Below, one piece after another: positions 25,536 through 33,548 of a stretch of 64,000 bases of DNA. Position 1 is the first letter of the stretch. The number at the start of each line of letters is the position of its first letter. The notes below the pieces were generated by a model, which was given only the letters and a program-made list of their open reading frames with translations, ran no database searches and was not told the origin of the DNA. This DNA is from UBA6623 sp965248235. Lineage in GTDB: Bacteria > Acidobacteriota > Terriglobia > Bryobacterales > UBA6623. The stretch lies in assembly GCA_965248235.1 (NCBI GenBank), contig CBDFIU010000003.1, positions 496,001 to 560,000 on the forward strand, given 5' to 3'. Both the position numbers and the translations under genes were made by a program.

Positions 25536-25694
25536 TCCTACGCCCCGTCCGGGGCTTGCCGTTTTTTGGCGTGAACCCCGGGCTGAAGCCCGGGGCTACT
25601 TTCCCATCGCCGCTCCGCGGCTGCACGACAAGTGCGGCCTGATTGAGCTATATAGCACCCCACCGTACGCTCGAAGGGGATTTTCGGAGGAGTC
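25536..25694 (+). repeat. Dispersed GC-rich repeat, family R1 variant
   Basis: This is a divergent copy with the same plan: CGCCCCGTCCGGGGCTTGCC, CCCCGGGCTGAAGCCCGGGG, GCCGCTCCGCGGCTGC and a tail with TTTTCGGAGGAGTC. Central palindromes differ in sequence from other copies but remain self-complementary. Confidence 0.65.
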
Positions 25695-25796
25695 ACCGAT
25701 TTTTTCTGTTGATCGGCGTTGGAGAGCGACGAGTTCGCCGAGAGGAAATCGAATGGCCGCTCCCCTTTTCGTCCGGGGCGGGTGGAGACGAATGAG

Positions 25797-26765
25797 ATGA
25801 ACCCGGCGGCTGATGTTTCGTCGGCCCGAGGTCGATATTTCTTGGGTCTTGACGGGGGGCAGTCGCATACGACGGTGCTGATCGGCGACGAGAGCGGGCA
25901 GGTGGTTGGGACAGGGTCGGCGGGGCCGGCGAACCGCGGGGGCGCCGAGGATGGGCGAACGAAAACGGAAGCGGCGATCGACGAGGCTCTGTCGAGCGCG
26001 CTCGATGACGGCGGGCTCGACGGGGCTGTTCGCTTTCGGGCGGCCTGTTGCGGTATGAGCGGCGGGGCCGACGCCGCCCGCGATTTTCTTTCCCGGCGCA
26101 TTCACAGCGAACAGTTGGAAGTGGTTACCGACGCGCAAATCGCGCTGTGGGGCGCGACGGAGTGCGGGCCGGGGATCGTGGTGATCGCCGGGACCGGTTC
26201 GATCGCTTGGGGCGAAGACGGGGCGGGGAAGACCGCTCGGGCCGGTGGTTGGGGGTATGCCTTCGGGGACGAGGGCGGCGGGTTCGATATTGTTCGACAG
26301 GCGATGCGGGCGGGGCTGAAAGCCGAAGAAGGCTGGGGGGCGGAGACGAGCTTGCGGGCGTTGTTTCTCGAACACGGCGGCGCCTCGACGATGAACGGCT
26401 TGCTGCATCGTTTTTTCGCCGAGGGGCTGCCTCGCGATGGGATCGCTGGTCTCGCGCCGCTGGTCGACCAGGCGGCCGAGGGGGGCGACGAGGCCGCGCG
26501 GGAGATCTTGCTTGCGGCGGGGCGGGATCTGGCTCGGCTCGCCGAGGCGGTGCGAGGGCAATTGTTCGCGACCGATGAGCCGGTTACGATTGCCTACTCG
26601 GGCGGCGTGTTTCGGTCGGCTCGGGTGCTGGAGGCTTTTCGCGGGCGGCTCATGGAAGAGCAGGAACCCAATCACGTCACGGCGCCGTTGCGGTCGCCGG
26701 CGCACGGGGCGTTGCTGCGGGCTTGGTGGTCGGAGGATCGGACCGGGAAGCTGGCCGGGGTTTGA
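25797..26765 (+). CDS. N-acetylglucosamine kinase-like protein (BadF/BadG/BcrA/BcrD ATPase family)
   Basis: This 322-residue ASKHA-fold sugar kinase contains the phosphate-1 loop YFLGLDGGQSHTTVLIGDES, the connecting loops GMSGGADAAR and VTDAQIALWGA, the phosphate-2 motif IVVIAGTGSIAWG with GWGYAFGDEGGGFDI, and the adenosine motif TIAYSGGVFRS. This family includes mammalian-type GlcNAc kinases and bacterial glucosamine/MurNAc kinases. Phosphorylation of GlcNAc would feed NagA (21224-22345). The start at 25797 follows GGTGGAGACGA. It lies 640 bp after the hypothetical gene because of a repeat block. Substrate specificity is inferred. Confidence 0.82.
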   Translation: MNPAADVSSARGRYFLGLDGGQSHTTVLIGDESGQVVGTGSAGPANRGGAEDGRTKTEAAIDEALSSALDDGGLDGAVRFRAACCGMSGGADAARDFLSRRIHSEQLEVVTDAQIALWGATECGPGIVVIAGTGSIAWGEDGAGKTARAGGWGYAFGDEGGGFDIVRQAMRAGLKAEEGWGAETSLRALFLEHGGASTMNGLLHRFFAEGLPRDGIAGLAPLVDQAAEGGDEAAREILLAAGRDLARLAEAVRGQLFATDEPVTIAYSGGVFRSARVLEAFRGRLMEEQEPNHVTAPLRSPAHGALLRAWWSEDRTGKLAGV

Positions 26766-26797
26766 TCCGGGCCGGGTGATCGTGGGAAGCTGGTCCG

Positions 26798-27826
26798 GTG
26801 CCGGAGTTGCCTGATGTCGTGGTTTACATCGAAGCGCTCGAGAAGCGGATTGTCGGCGAGCGCCTCGAAGGGGTTCGGCTCAAAAGCCCGTTCTTACTAA
26901 GGACCGCGCAGCCGCCGATCGAGGCCGCGCACGGGAAGAAGGTTCGGCGGATTCGGAGATTGGGGAAGAGGATCGCGATCGGCCTCGACGGGGGTATCTG
27001 GCTGGTGCTGCATTTGATGATCGCCGGGCGGCTGCATTGGGCCGACGAAAAAATGGGGGGCAGTCCCCTTCGCGCCGAGTGGGTTGTTCGTTCGAAGAAA
27101 CTTGGCCGGACGGCGCTCGGTACAGTCCCCAATTTTTCGCCGGCCCATCCGAGGCCGCCTCGGGCGGCGATTCCGGGCGGTCGGCGTGGCTTGGCGGCGT
27201 TCGACTTTTCCTCGGGCACATTGCTTTTGACCGAGGCCGGGTCGAAGAAGCGGGCGTCTTTGCAGGTGGTCGAGGGCGAAGAAGCCCTTCGTGCGCTTGA
27301 CCTGGGCGGCCTCGAAGTTCTCGATGTCGCTTACCCTGCTTTTCGGGCCGTTCTGCAGTCGGCGAATCACACGCTGAAACGGGCATTGACCGATCCGCGT
27401 AAGTTCAGCGGGATCGGCAATGCGTACTCCGATGAAATCCTGCATCGCGCCGGGCTGTCGCCGGTGGCGTTGACACAGAAGTTGGACGCGGAGTCGGTTG
27501 AGCGGCTGTGGGAGGCGACGCGTGAGACGTTGGGGTCTTGGGTTGCGACGCTGCGCGAAGAAGCCGGCGACGAGTTCCCCGAGAAGGTTACGGCGTTTCG
27601 TTCGGGGATGGCGGTTCACGGGCGTTATGGGAAAGCGTGTCCCACGTGCGGCGAAAAGGTTCGCCGGATTCGGTATGCGGCGAATGAGACGAATTACTGT
27701 CCCGGGTGCCAAACCGGGGGCAAGCTTTTGGCCGATCGTTCGCTCTCGCGGTTGCTGAAGAAGGACTGGCCGCGTACGCCCGAGGAGATGGAAGAGCGGC
27801 TGACGGACGGGGATGGAATGGTTTAG
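26798..27826 (+). CDS. Formamidopyrimidine-DNA glycosylase / endonuclease VIII family (Fpg/Nei)
   Basis: This is a base-excision repair glycosylase/AP lyase for oxidised bases. It begins PELPDVVVYIEALEKRIVGE, where Pro2 is the nucleophile and Glu3 the acid, using a GTG start. The helix-two-turn-helix DNA-binding region is KRALTDPRKFSGIGNAYSDE. The C-terminal zinc finger is CPTCGEKVRRIRYA with YCPGCQ. At 343 residues it is longer than usual because about 30-40 residues (MGGSPLRAEWVVRSKKLGRT and following) interrupt the beta domain between GRLHWADEK and RRGLAAFDF. The inserted DNA (27047-27139) has repeat-like ends. Whether the enzyme is still active is uncertain. Confidence 0.88.
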   Translation: MPELPDVVVYIEALEKRIVGERLEGVRLKSPFLLRTAQPPIEAAHGKKVRRIRRLGKRIAIGLDGGIWLVLHLMIAGRLHWADEKMGGSPLRAEWVVRSKKLGRTALGTVPNFSPAHPRPPRAAIPGGRRGLAAFDFSSGTLLLTEAGSKKRASLQVVEGEEALRALDLGGLEVLDVAYPAFRAVLQSANHTLKRALTDPRKFSGIGNAYSDEILHRAGLSPVALTQKLDAESVERLWEATRETLGSWVATLREEAGDEFPEKVTAFRSGMAVHGRYGKACPTCGEKVRRIRYAANETNYCPGCQTGGKLLADRSLSRLLKKDWPRTPEEMEERLTDGDGMV

Positions 27827-27911
27827 GGGTATCGCGATTGGGGCGCGCTATAATTGGCTCGGCTTCGCTGCTCGGAGCCGATTGGGATCCATCGATCCGG
27901 AGGCTCTCCCC

Positions 27912-29180
27912 ATGGCGCAAGAGGTGATTCATCGGCGACGGTTTTTGACGAAGGCGGCGGCGGGCGGTGCGGGCTTGGCGGCTCTTTCCGCGGCCGGGGG
28001 CGCGCAGCCGGCCTCCGCGAACGACACGATCCGGGTCGGGGTGATCGGCCCCGGCGGGCGCGGGACCCAACTGCTCAAGGAGTGCATCGAATACGGTAGT
28101 TCCTACCAGGCCCGAGTCACGGCGGTTTGCGACATCTGGACCAAGAACCTCGCGGCCGCGGCGAAGATCGTTCGAGAATCCTACAGCGTCGAGCCCGAGG
28201 CGCATAGCGACTACCGGCGCGTGCTTGACGATCCCGAGATCGACGCCGTCATCATCGCGACGCCCGATCACCAGCATTCAAAAATGCTCAAGGCGGCGGT
28301 CGAGGCCGGCAAGGACGTCTACGTCGAAAAACCCCTCGGCAACGTCCTTGACGAACTCAACGAGGCTTTCAAGGCTGTCGAGGAATCGGACCGCGTGGTC
28401 CAAGTCGGGACGCAACGGCGCAGTTGGCCGCGCTATCGGTCCGCCGTCGACATGATGAGTCAAGGACGACTCGGGGACGTGGTCAAAGTCGATGTTATTT
28501 GGAACGCCCATAGCCCCTACCGCTGGGCCAAGAGCCAACGCCGGCTTGACGAGGTGCAGGAAGCCGATGTGGACTGGAAAGCCTTTCTGATGGGCAAGCC
28601 CGACAGACCGTTTGATGCGAAGATCTTCCGTTCGTTTCGCCTCTACCGCGAGTTTTCGAGCGCGATCGTGGATCAGTGGATGACGCACGGTATTGACGTC
28701 GTCCACATGTTGACCGGGGAGCTTTACCCCACCCGCGTGGTCGCGTTGGGAGACATTTACCGATTCCGCGACTATCGCGAAAACCCCGACATGATGCAGG
28801 CTCTGCTCCATTACGGCAGCGGCGAAAAGGCGTTTCTGGCCAACTACGGCACTTGTCTACAGAACGGTGCCGGGCGGGCGACACGGGTGTTGGGGACGCG
28901 CGGCACGTTGGAAGTCGAGGACCGTTGGAGGATTTCAGGCGACGGCATCGAAAGCGGCGATGCGATTGGAGAAGCCGAGGAGATTCAGGAGAAACCCGGC
29001 ACGCGTCATCACATGGCGAACTGGCTCGACTGTGTTCGCCGACGGGCGCCGGGCGACCTCTATGCCCCGCCGATCGCCGGTTACGGGCATTCGATCGCTT
29101 GCATCATGGCCGTGAATGCCATGTGGAGCGGGCGGCGAATGGTTTTCGATCCGGATAGGCGGCGGATCGAGGAAGGGTGA
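27912..29180 (+). CDS. Tat-exported Gfo/Idh/MocA-family oxidoreductase
   Basis: This 422-residue NAD(P)-dependent sugar oxidoreductase has a Tat signal (HRRRFLTKAAAGGAGLAALS), the Rossmann start IRVGVIGPGGRGTQLL, the family motif DVYVEKPLG (Lys in EKP is catalytic) and the C-terminal beta-sheet domain (DQWMTHGIDVVHMLTGE, NPDMMQALLHYGSGEKAF). The start at 27912 puts the twin Arg at residues 8-9; a longer frame upstream is unsupported. A TATAAT hexamer at 27849 could be a -10 box without a good -35. Such exported dehydrogenases are abundant in acidobacteria and planctomycetes and probably act on sugars in the periplasm. The substrate is unknown. Confidence 0.87.
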   Translation: MAQEVIHRRRFLTKAAAGGAGLAALSAAGGAQPASANDTIRVGVIGPGGRGTQLLKECIEYGSSYQARVTAVCDIWTKNLAAAAKIVRESYSVEPEAHSDYRRVLDDPEIDAVIIATPDHQHSKMLKAAVEAGKDVYVEKPLGNVLDELNEAFKAVEESDRVVQVGTQRRSWPRYRSAVDMMSQGRLGDVVKVDVIWNAHSPYRWAKSQRRLDEVQEADVDWKAFLMGKPDRPFDAKIFRSFRLYREFSSAIVDQWMTHGIDVVHMLTGELYPTRVVALGDIYRFRDYRENPDMMQALLHYGSGEKAFLANYGTCLQNGAGRATRVLGTRGTLEVEDRWRISGDGIESGDAIGEAEEIQEKPGTRHHMANWLDCVRRRAPGDLYAPPIAGYGHSIACIMAVNAMWSGRRMVFDPDRRRIEEG

Positions 29181-29331
29181 TGCCCGCCTGCTTGGCGTGA
29201 CGAGGAGCCCGGGCTTGCCGAGCCCGGAGTTCGCCGGGTGAGTCTTGAATGATCCAGCAACGTGTCGGTATCGAGGAAAACGAACCGACGAATCGGTTCG
29301 CGGCAAGCGTGGACGCCCACGCCACATCTGT

Positions 29332-30156
29332 TTACTTCACAGCTACGACGACCAGCTCGCCGCAATAGCGTTTTAGAAACGGCGCCAGGCGCAGTATGGC
29401 GGCGTCGAGAGCTTCGAGACGGTGCATCGCCTCCCGCACGGTCGGTGATTCGAAGCGCCCGCGAAACAACCTTTTCGTCATGCCGAACAGATTGAGCGGC
29501 GTAATGTCGACGCGGCTCATGTGGCGGCGGAGAGTCTCGACGTTGGCGTCGGAAAAGATGATCCCTTCGCCGGCTTCCTCGGGCTCTCGACTGACGCGGG
29601 CGCGCAATCGACGCGCGGCGTTGAGCACGGGGTTGTTGCCGTAGCCCTCGGCCAGTACGAGCAGCCCGCCGGGCTTGAGGACGCGCAACAACTCGGCCAG
29701 GGCGTGGGGGTACTTCATCGTGTGATGGACCGCCGCGCCGGCGTAGATCAAGTCGAACTCGCCGTCGGCGAAGCAACTCAAATTGTCCGCATCACGAGCG
29801 AATCCCCTGACGCGATCCCCCACGCCCGAGGCGCGGGCGCGACGGAGCCCGATTTCGACGCCCACGGACGACAGGTCGAGCAAGGCTGCTTGCGCGCCTT
29901 CGGTCGCCATCATCACGCCCCACTCGCCGGTTCCGCAGGCGTAGTCGAGGACGTTCCGACAGCGCGGCAGGGCTTCCACGATAGAGTCCAGGGCGCCCTG
30001 GTATAGCCGGCGGCGTTCATACATCGGGCTCGCCGGGTCGTTGAATTGATGTTCGAGGATTTGCCGATTGCAGGCCAGCGCGTCGCCCTCGACCGCCAAG
30101 TGCTCGGCGTAGGCGTCGTCGTAGAATTCGCGTTCTTGGTGGACTTCGATACTCAC
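29332..30156 (-). CDS. SAM-dependent class I methyltransferase
   Basis: This 274-residue methyltransferase has motif I VLDYACGTGEWGVMMATEG (SAM-binding glycine loop), an acidic end of beta-2 (AALLDLSSVGVEIGL), motif II-like DGEFDLIYAGAAVHHTM and motif III LLRVLKPGGLLVLAEGYG. The N-terminus (EREFYDDAYAEHL) and C-terminal helical cap resemble methyltransferases of quinone or small-molecule pathways. The start is a GTG at 30156, chosen because the frame upstream is the antisense of another gene. It converges with the oxidoreductase gene at 29180. The acceptor is unknown. Confidence 0.82.
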   Translation of the reverse strand: MSIEVHQEREFYDDAYAEHLAVEGDALACNRQILEHQFNDPASPMYERRRLYQGALDSIVEALPRCRNVLDYACGTGEWGVMMATEGAQAALLDLSSVGVEIGLRRARASGVGDRVRGFARDADNLSCFADGEFDLIYAGAAVHHTMKYPHALAELLRVLKPGGLLVLAEGYGNNPVLNAARRLRARVSREPEEAGEGIIFSDANVETLRRHMSRVDITPLNLFGMTKRLFRGRFESPTVREAMHRLEALDAAILRLAPFLKRYCGELVVVAVK

Positions 30157-30202
30157 TGTTGCTTCGAGGCCGCGCCACGTGGGGCGGTGGAAGTGTGGGA
30201 GG

Positions 30203-30499
30203 TCAAGCAGGGGCCGCGAGGTTTTCGCGCAACACTCGCGGGTGCCGAGCCGCAACGCGCAGCGGAGCCAACGCCGGACCCTCGGGGCTTCGCCGACCCT
30301 GCTCCCAATTCCGCAAGGTATACACGCTGATGCCGAGCGCTTCGGCGAACTCCTCCTGCGTGAGCCCGGCGAATCGACGCAGGGCCGCAATGTCTTTCAC
30401 CGGATCAATGCGTCCGCGCGTGATGCGTTCGCGCTGCTTGCGCGGCATGGCGCGTGCAAAGTCTTCTTCGGTCAACTCGCGCATGTCGTCAAGCATCAT
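30203..30499 (-). CDS. XRE-family antitoxin/regulator of a broken toxin-antitoxin pair
   Basis: This 98-residue protein contains a compact helix-turn-helix (ALRRFAGLTQEEFAEALGIS, VYTLRNWEQGRRSPEGPA) preceded by a helical arm (LDDMRELTEEDFARAMPRKQ) as in HigA/NadS/BrnA-type antitoxins. The ATG at 30499 overlaps the stop of an upstream toxin remnant (TGATG) and follows GGAGG, the normal coupled order toxin then antitoxin. The toxin is truncated (30499-30580), so this is now an orphan regulator. Confidence 0.72.
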   Translation of the reverse strand: MMLDDMRELTEEDFARAMPRKQRERITRGRIDPVKDIAALRRFAGLTQEEFAEALGISVYTLRNWEQGRRSPEGPALAPLRVAARHPRVLRENLAAPA

Positions 30500-30580
30500 C
30501 ACCTCCAAGATGTTGGCGGGAAGAGGCGGATTTCTTTCGTTGTAGCTTTCCGCGCGGTCACATGAAATTCGGTGTTGACG
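30499..30580 (-). pseudogene. C-terminal remnant of a toxin gene (BrnT/RelE-like)
   Basis: About 26 codons (VNTEFHVTARKATTKEIRLF and PPTSWR) end with a TGA overlapping the antitoxin start. The RKATTKEIRL segment is like the C-terminus of BrnT-type toxins. Sequence upstream is non-coding and 20 bp further begins an R1 repeat, so most of the toxin has been removed. Family assignment from this little sequence is tentative. Confidence 0.45.
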
Positions 30581-30600
30581 GACCGAAGGGTCCGGCGTAG

Positions 30601-30770
30601 GGTTCCCACCGCCCCGTCAGGGCTCGCCCGGGTGGGGAAGCACCCAGGGTTTCGCCGTTTCGGCTCCACCCTGGGCTATATTCCCGCCGCCGCTTCGCGG
30701 CTCAGGGTTTTCGCGATATTGCCGAGTATAAACGTAATTCACGATCTTCCCGAAAGCTGTTTTGGAAGAG
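30601..30770 (+). repeat. Dispersed GC-rich repeat, family R1
   Basis: The landmarks are GGTTCCCACC, CCCCGTCAGGGCTCGCCCGG, CACCCAGGGTTTCGCCG, GGGCTATATTCCCGCCGCC, GCTTCGCGGCTCAGGG and a degenerate tail TTTTGGAAGAG. It abuts the truncated toxin gene on one side and the end of a Gfo/Idh gene on the other. Confidence 0.8.
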
Positions 30771-30847
30771 CGCATATTCATTGTAAGTCATTGACTGAGT
30801 ACGTCATAGCCGGCAACTCCTCTTTCTTCGCAGCTTGGGGAGACCGA

Positions 30848-31852
30848 CTACAAATTGACCCAGCCGCCCTCTTCTCCCGAGCGGAACAGGGCGTCGATGA
30901 TCTTCATGTTGGCGAGCGCGTTTTCGAGGGGGAACTCGATCGGCGTGATGCCGCGGACGGCTTCCGAGAACAGCTGGCCTTGAATCTCGTACTGATTGCA
31001 GGTGTCGATTTCCTCCAAGACCGCCCCGGATGTGTTGTGTCCTCCGCTGCCGTCGTCGACCCAAATCCGGCAAGGGCGGTCTTTCGGCGCGTTGAACGGA
31101 ATCTCGATTTCGACGCGGCCCTTGGTTCCGCAAATCTGCATGCGCTGGTAGGGGGAGAGTTGGGTGCTGCAAACCCAACTCGCCTGACCGGCGGGGAAGT
31201 CGAGAATGGCGCTCGCCAATCGATCGGTTTTCATGACCGGGTCGTATTCGACGAGGGCGACGACGCGGGTCGGCTCATCCTCGAAAACGAAGCGCGAGCC
31301 GACGGTCGGGTAGACGCCGATGTCGTAGATGCCGCCGCCGCCGATGTCGGCCATGTTTCGGATGTTCGCCGGATCGGTGTTGTAGTAGCTGAAGAAACCC
31401 TGCACCGCGCGCAGCTCGCCGATTTGTCCGCTGCGCACGACCTCGCGGGCGCGCACCCACTGCGGGTGGCTGCGAACCATAAAGGCCTCTTGCATCAGCA
31501 CGCCGGTGCGATCACGGGCGTCGAGCAGGGTTTGCGCCTCGGCGGCGTCCATCGAGAGCGGCTTTTCGCAGAGCACATGCTTGCCGGCCTCGGCGGCCTT
31601 GACCGACCAGGGAACATGCAGATGATTGGGCAGGGGGTTGTAGACGGCTTCGATGTCGGGGTCGGCGAGCAGCTCTTCGTAGGAACCGTAGGCTTTCGGG
31701 ATGCCCAACTTGGAAGCGGCTCGTCGCGCGGTTTCGAGATTCCGCGAGGCGATGGCGACGATTTCGCAATTGTCGGCCTGCCGCATGGCCGGGATGACGA
31801 GATCAATGCCGATTCTGGCGGTGCTGATAATACCCCAACGAACGGGTTCCAT
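30848..31852 (-). CDS. Gfo/Idh/MocA-family oxidoreductase (cytosolic)
   Basis: This 334-residue NAD(P)-dependent dehydrogenase has no signal peptide. Landmarks are VRWGIISTARIGIDLVIPAM (Rossmann loop), VYNPLPNHLHVPWSVKAAE, HVLCEKPLSMDAAEAQTLL (catalytic Lys), then NMADIGGGGIYDIGVYPT with the catalytic His replaced by Tyr/Asp-rich surroundings, and the C-terminal sheet. It resembles trans-1,2-dihydrobenzene diol/D-xylose dehydrogenase-type members. The ATG at 31852 is preceded by CAGGAGGAACC, an excellent ribosome site. It is a single gene between repeats; substrate unknown. Confidence 0.87.
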   Translation of the reverse strand: MEPVRWGIISTARIGIDLVIPAMRQADNCEIVAIASRNLETARRAASKLGIPKAYGSYEELLADPDIEAVYNPLPNHLHVPWSVKAAEAGKHVLCEKPLSMDAAEAQTLLDARDRTGVLMQEAFMVRSHPQWVRAREVVRSGQIGELRAVQGFFSYYNTDPANIRNMADIGGGGIYDIGVYPTVGSRFVFEDEPTRVVALVEYDPVMKTDRLASAILDFPAGQASWVCSTQLSPYQRMQICGTKGRVEIEIPFNAPKDRPCRIWVDDGSGGHNTSGAVLEEIDTCNQYEIQGQLFSEAVRGITPIEFPLENALANMKIIDALFRSGEEGGWVNL

Positions 31853-31941
31853 GGTTCCTCCTGGAGCGCGGATTGGGGCCGCGCCAGTGTAGCCTCGGTT
31901 CAAGCGGTCGACTGTAGATGGTAGCGTATCCGAGCCGGATG

Positions 31942-31987
31942 TGGCGCACGCTCCCAAGCGTGCCGTGTCGGGCTTTCGAGCCCGACA
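31942..31987 (+). repeat. Twin-hairpin repeat, family R2
   Basis: There are two adjacent perfect hairpins: GGCACGC-like arms (GCACGCT/AGCGTGC, loop CCCA) and TGTCGGGCT/AGCCCGACA (loop TTCG). The same twin design, inverted, is at 35654-35697 with different loop-proximal bases that still pair. Confidence 0.7.
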
Positions 31988-32018
31988 AGGCTTCATTTCA
32001 CGGAAACTCCAGGCGCGT

Positions 32019-33416
32019 TCAAACGGAAGCCGACGCCTCGAAAGCCGGCTGGTCCCGCACTTCCGGCGGCGAGTTCAGCCCGGTGGAATCCATCAGCTTG
32101 GGGTAGCGTGGGTCGTCTCGAATACAGTCGAGCCAGGGCTCGGCTTCGACCCGGACCATGCAGTCGGAACGCTGCTCGACGGCTTTCGAAAACCATGCAA
32201 ACGCTTTATCAAGGTCTTCGAGCACCGAATAGCCCTGGGCGATCTCATAGGCGCAAACGTAGTCGCGTCCCACGCCCTGTTCGAGCTGGGGCATCAGTTT
32301 CAGCGCATCGTCGGTCCGGCCGACGAGCGCATAGCCGTTCTGCAGGAACAACACGGGCCACGGGCTCCAGTCCTGCTCCGCCGCCGCGCGCAGCTCCTCT
32401 AGGCCCCGATGCGCGCTGCCGTTGAGGATGTAGGCCATGCCCATCAGGCATCGGGCCGGGTTGAAATCCGGGGCGATCCTCAGCGTTTGCTCGCCATGCG
32501 CGATGGCGGCGTCGTAGTCGCGAGCGGTTATCTCGGTGACTTGGGCTTCGAAGGTCGTGGGGGCATCAAGCGGAGCAAGATCTTGGGCGTGACGGATGGC
32601 TTCCCTCGCCTCGGAAACCAAGCCGGCTGAGTTGAACGTAGCGGCCAAGAGGCGGTAGGCGATGTTGCTGCGCGAGTTTCGCTCGATTGCCAGCCGAGCG
32701 GCTTGGCGAGCGCCATAACGATCCCAGTCGTAATAAAGGCGGACGAGTCCGAGCACGGCATAAGGCTGGTCGAGCGAATCGTCGAGACCCAGCGCGCGCA
32801 ACGCCGCTTCCCGAGCCTTGGGCATCGCTTCGTGAGGCGTGCAATGAAGGCTTGAAAGCTGCACGTGCGCGTGCCCCAACTCGCTGTATGCCGGGGCATA
32901 GCGCGGATCGAGAGCAATGGCTCTTTCGAACAGACTGACGGCCTCCAACAGTTTGGCCGGTGTTCCTTGATTCACCAGGACCCGTCCTTCGAGAATCAGC
33001 CGATGCGCTTCGCGGTCGACGCGTCCATTGGCGGGCAGAGGCGGCGCCTGAAGCGGCTCTCGGGCATACAACTCGGGCTGATAGCCTCCCTTGGGGATTT
33101 CGATCACGCAGCGATCCCCTCGCCCCTCGGTCTCGTAGTAATGAGCCAGGCGAGCGCGCAGTCTGCGCGCTTGCACGCGAACAATGGTGTCGGTACGGGG
33201 GTCGAAGGATTCGCCGCGGTCGAAAACTTCGACGCCGAGCGTGTATTCCTTGATGAATGGTCCGTCCGTTTCGATTGAATGCTTCACCAAGTAGCGCAAG
33301 AGTCTACTCAATCGAGTGGTGCGCGCGAACGTTTCGCCGGAGAGAATCTTCTCGAGTTGGGCCCTGGTTTCAGCCTTCGAAACTCCCCCGCCGCCGTTCG
33401 GTTCGGTCATGACCAT
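32019..33416 (-). CDS. Winged-helix regulator with TPR repeats
   Basis: The 465-residue protein starts with a winged-helix-like DNA-binding domain of the type common in acidobacteria (LEKILSGETFARTTRLSRLL, FIKEYTLGVEVFDRGESFDP, RTDTIVRVQARRLRARLAHY). After a Pro-rich linker it continues with at least six TPR-like repeats (LEAVSLFERAIALDPRYAPA, YAVLGLVRLYYDWDRYGARQ, DYDAAIAHGEQTLRIAPDFN, LDKAFAWFSKAVEQRSDCM). There is no transmembrane segment, unlike CadC-type proteins. It probably regulates transcription with TPRs receiving protein signals. It diverges from the chimeric pseudogene at 33549 by about 130 bp. Confidence 0.75.
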   Translation of the reverse strand: MVMTEPNGGGGVSKAETRAQLEKILSGETFARTTRLSRLLRYLVKHSIETDGPFIKEYTLGVEVFDRGESFDPRTDTIVRVQARRLRARLAHYYETEGRGDRCVIEIPKGGYQPELYAREPLQAPPLPANGRVDREAHRLILEGRVLVNQGTPAKLLEAVSLFERAIALDPRYAPAYSELGHAHVQLSSLHCTPHEAMPKAREAALRALGLDDSLDQPYAVLGLVRLYYDWDRYGARQAARLAIERNSRSNIAYRLLAATFNSAGLVSEAREAIRHAQDLAPLDAPTTFEAQVTEITARDYDAAIAHGEQTLRIAPDFNPARCLMGMAYILNGSAHRGLEELRAAAEQDWSPWPVLFLQNGYALVGRTDDALKLMPQLEQGVGRDYVCAYEIAQGYSVLEDLDKAFAWFSKAVEQRSDCMVRVEAEPWLDCIRDDPRYPKLMDSTGLNSPPEVRDQPAFEASASV

Positions 33417-33548
33417 AGCTAGTATACGTTAACCGCCCGCGGCCAAATTTATGGCGCCTCTGTAAAATGTCACCCCATGTCACTTCCCAGGGCCCAATCG
33501 TTGCTCTACACTGCTGCTACTGAACCGATCCGTGGGGAGATACAGAAT

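Larger units (their letters stand above)
25136..25798. repeat. Repeat block bounded by a 23-bp direct repeat
   Basis: The 23 bp at 25136-25158 (containing GGTGGAGACGAATGAGAT) recur exactly at 25776-25798. The first copy ends the hypothetical gene and the second leads into the kinase start. The 617 bp between hold two R1-type repeats and no gene. Confidence 0.7.
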
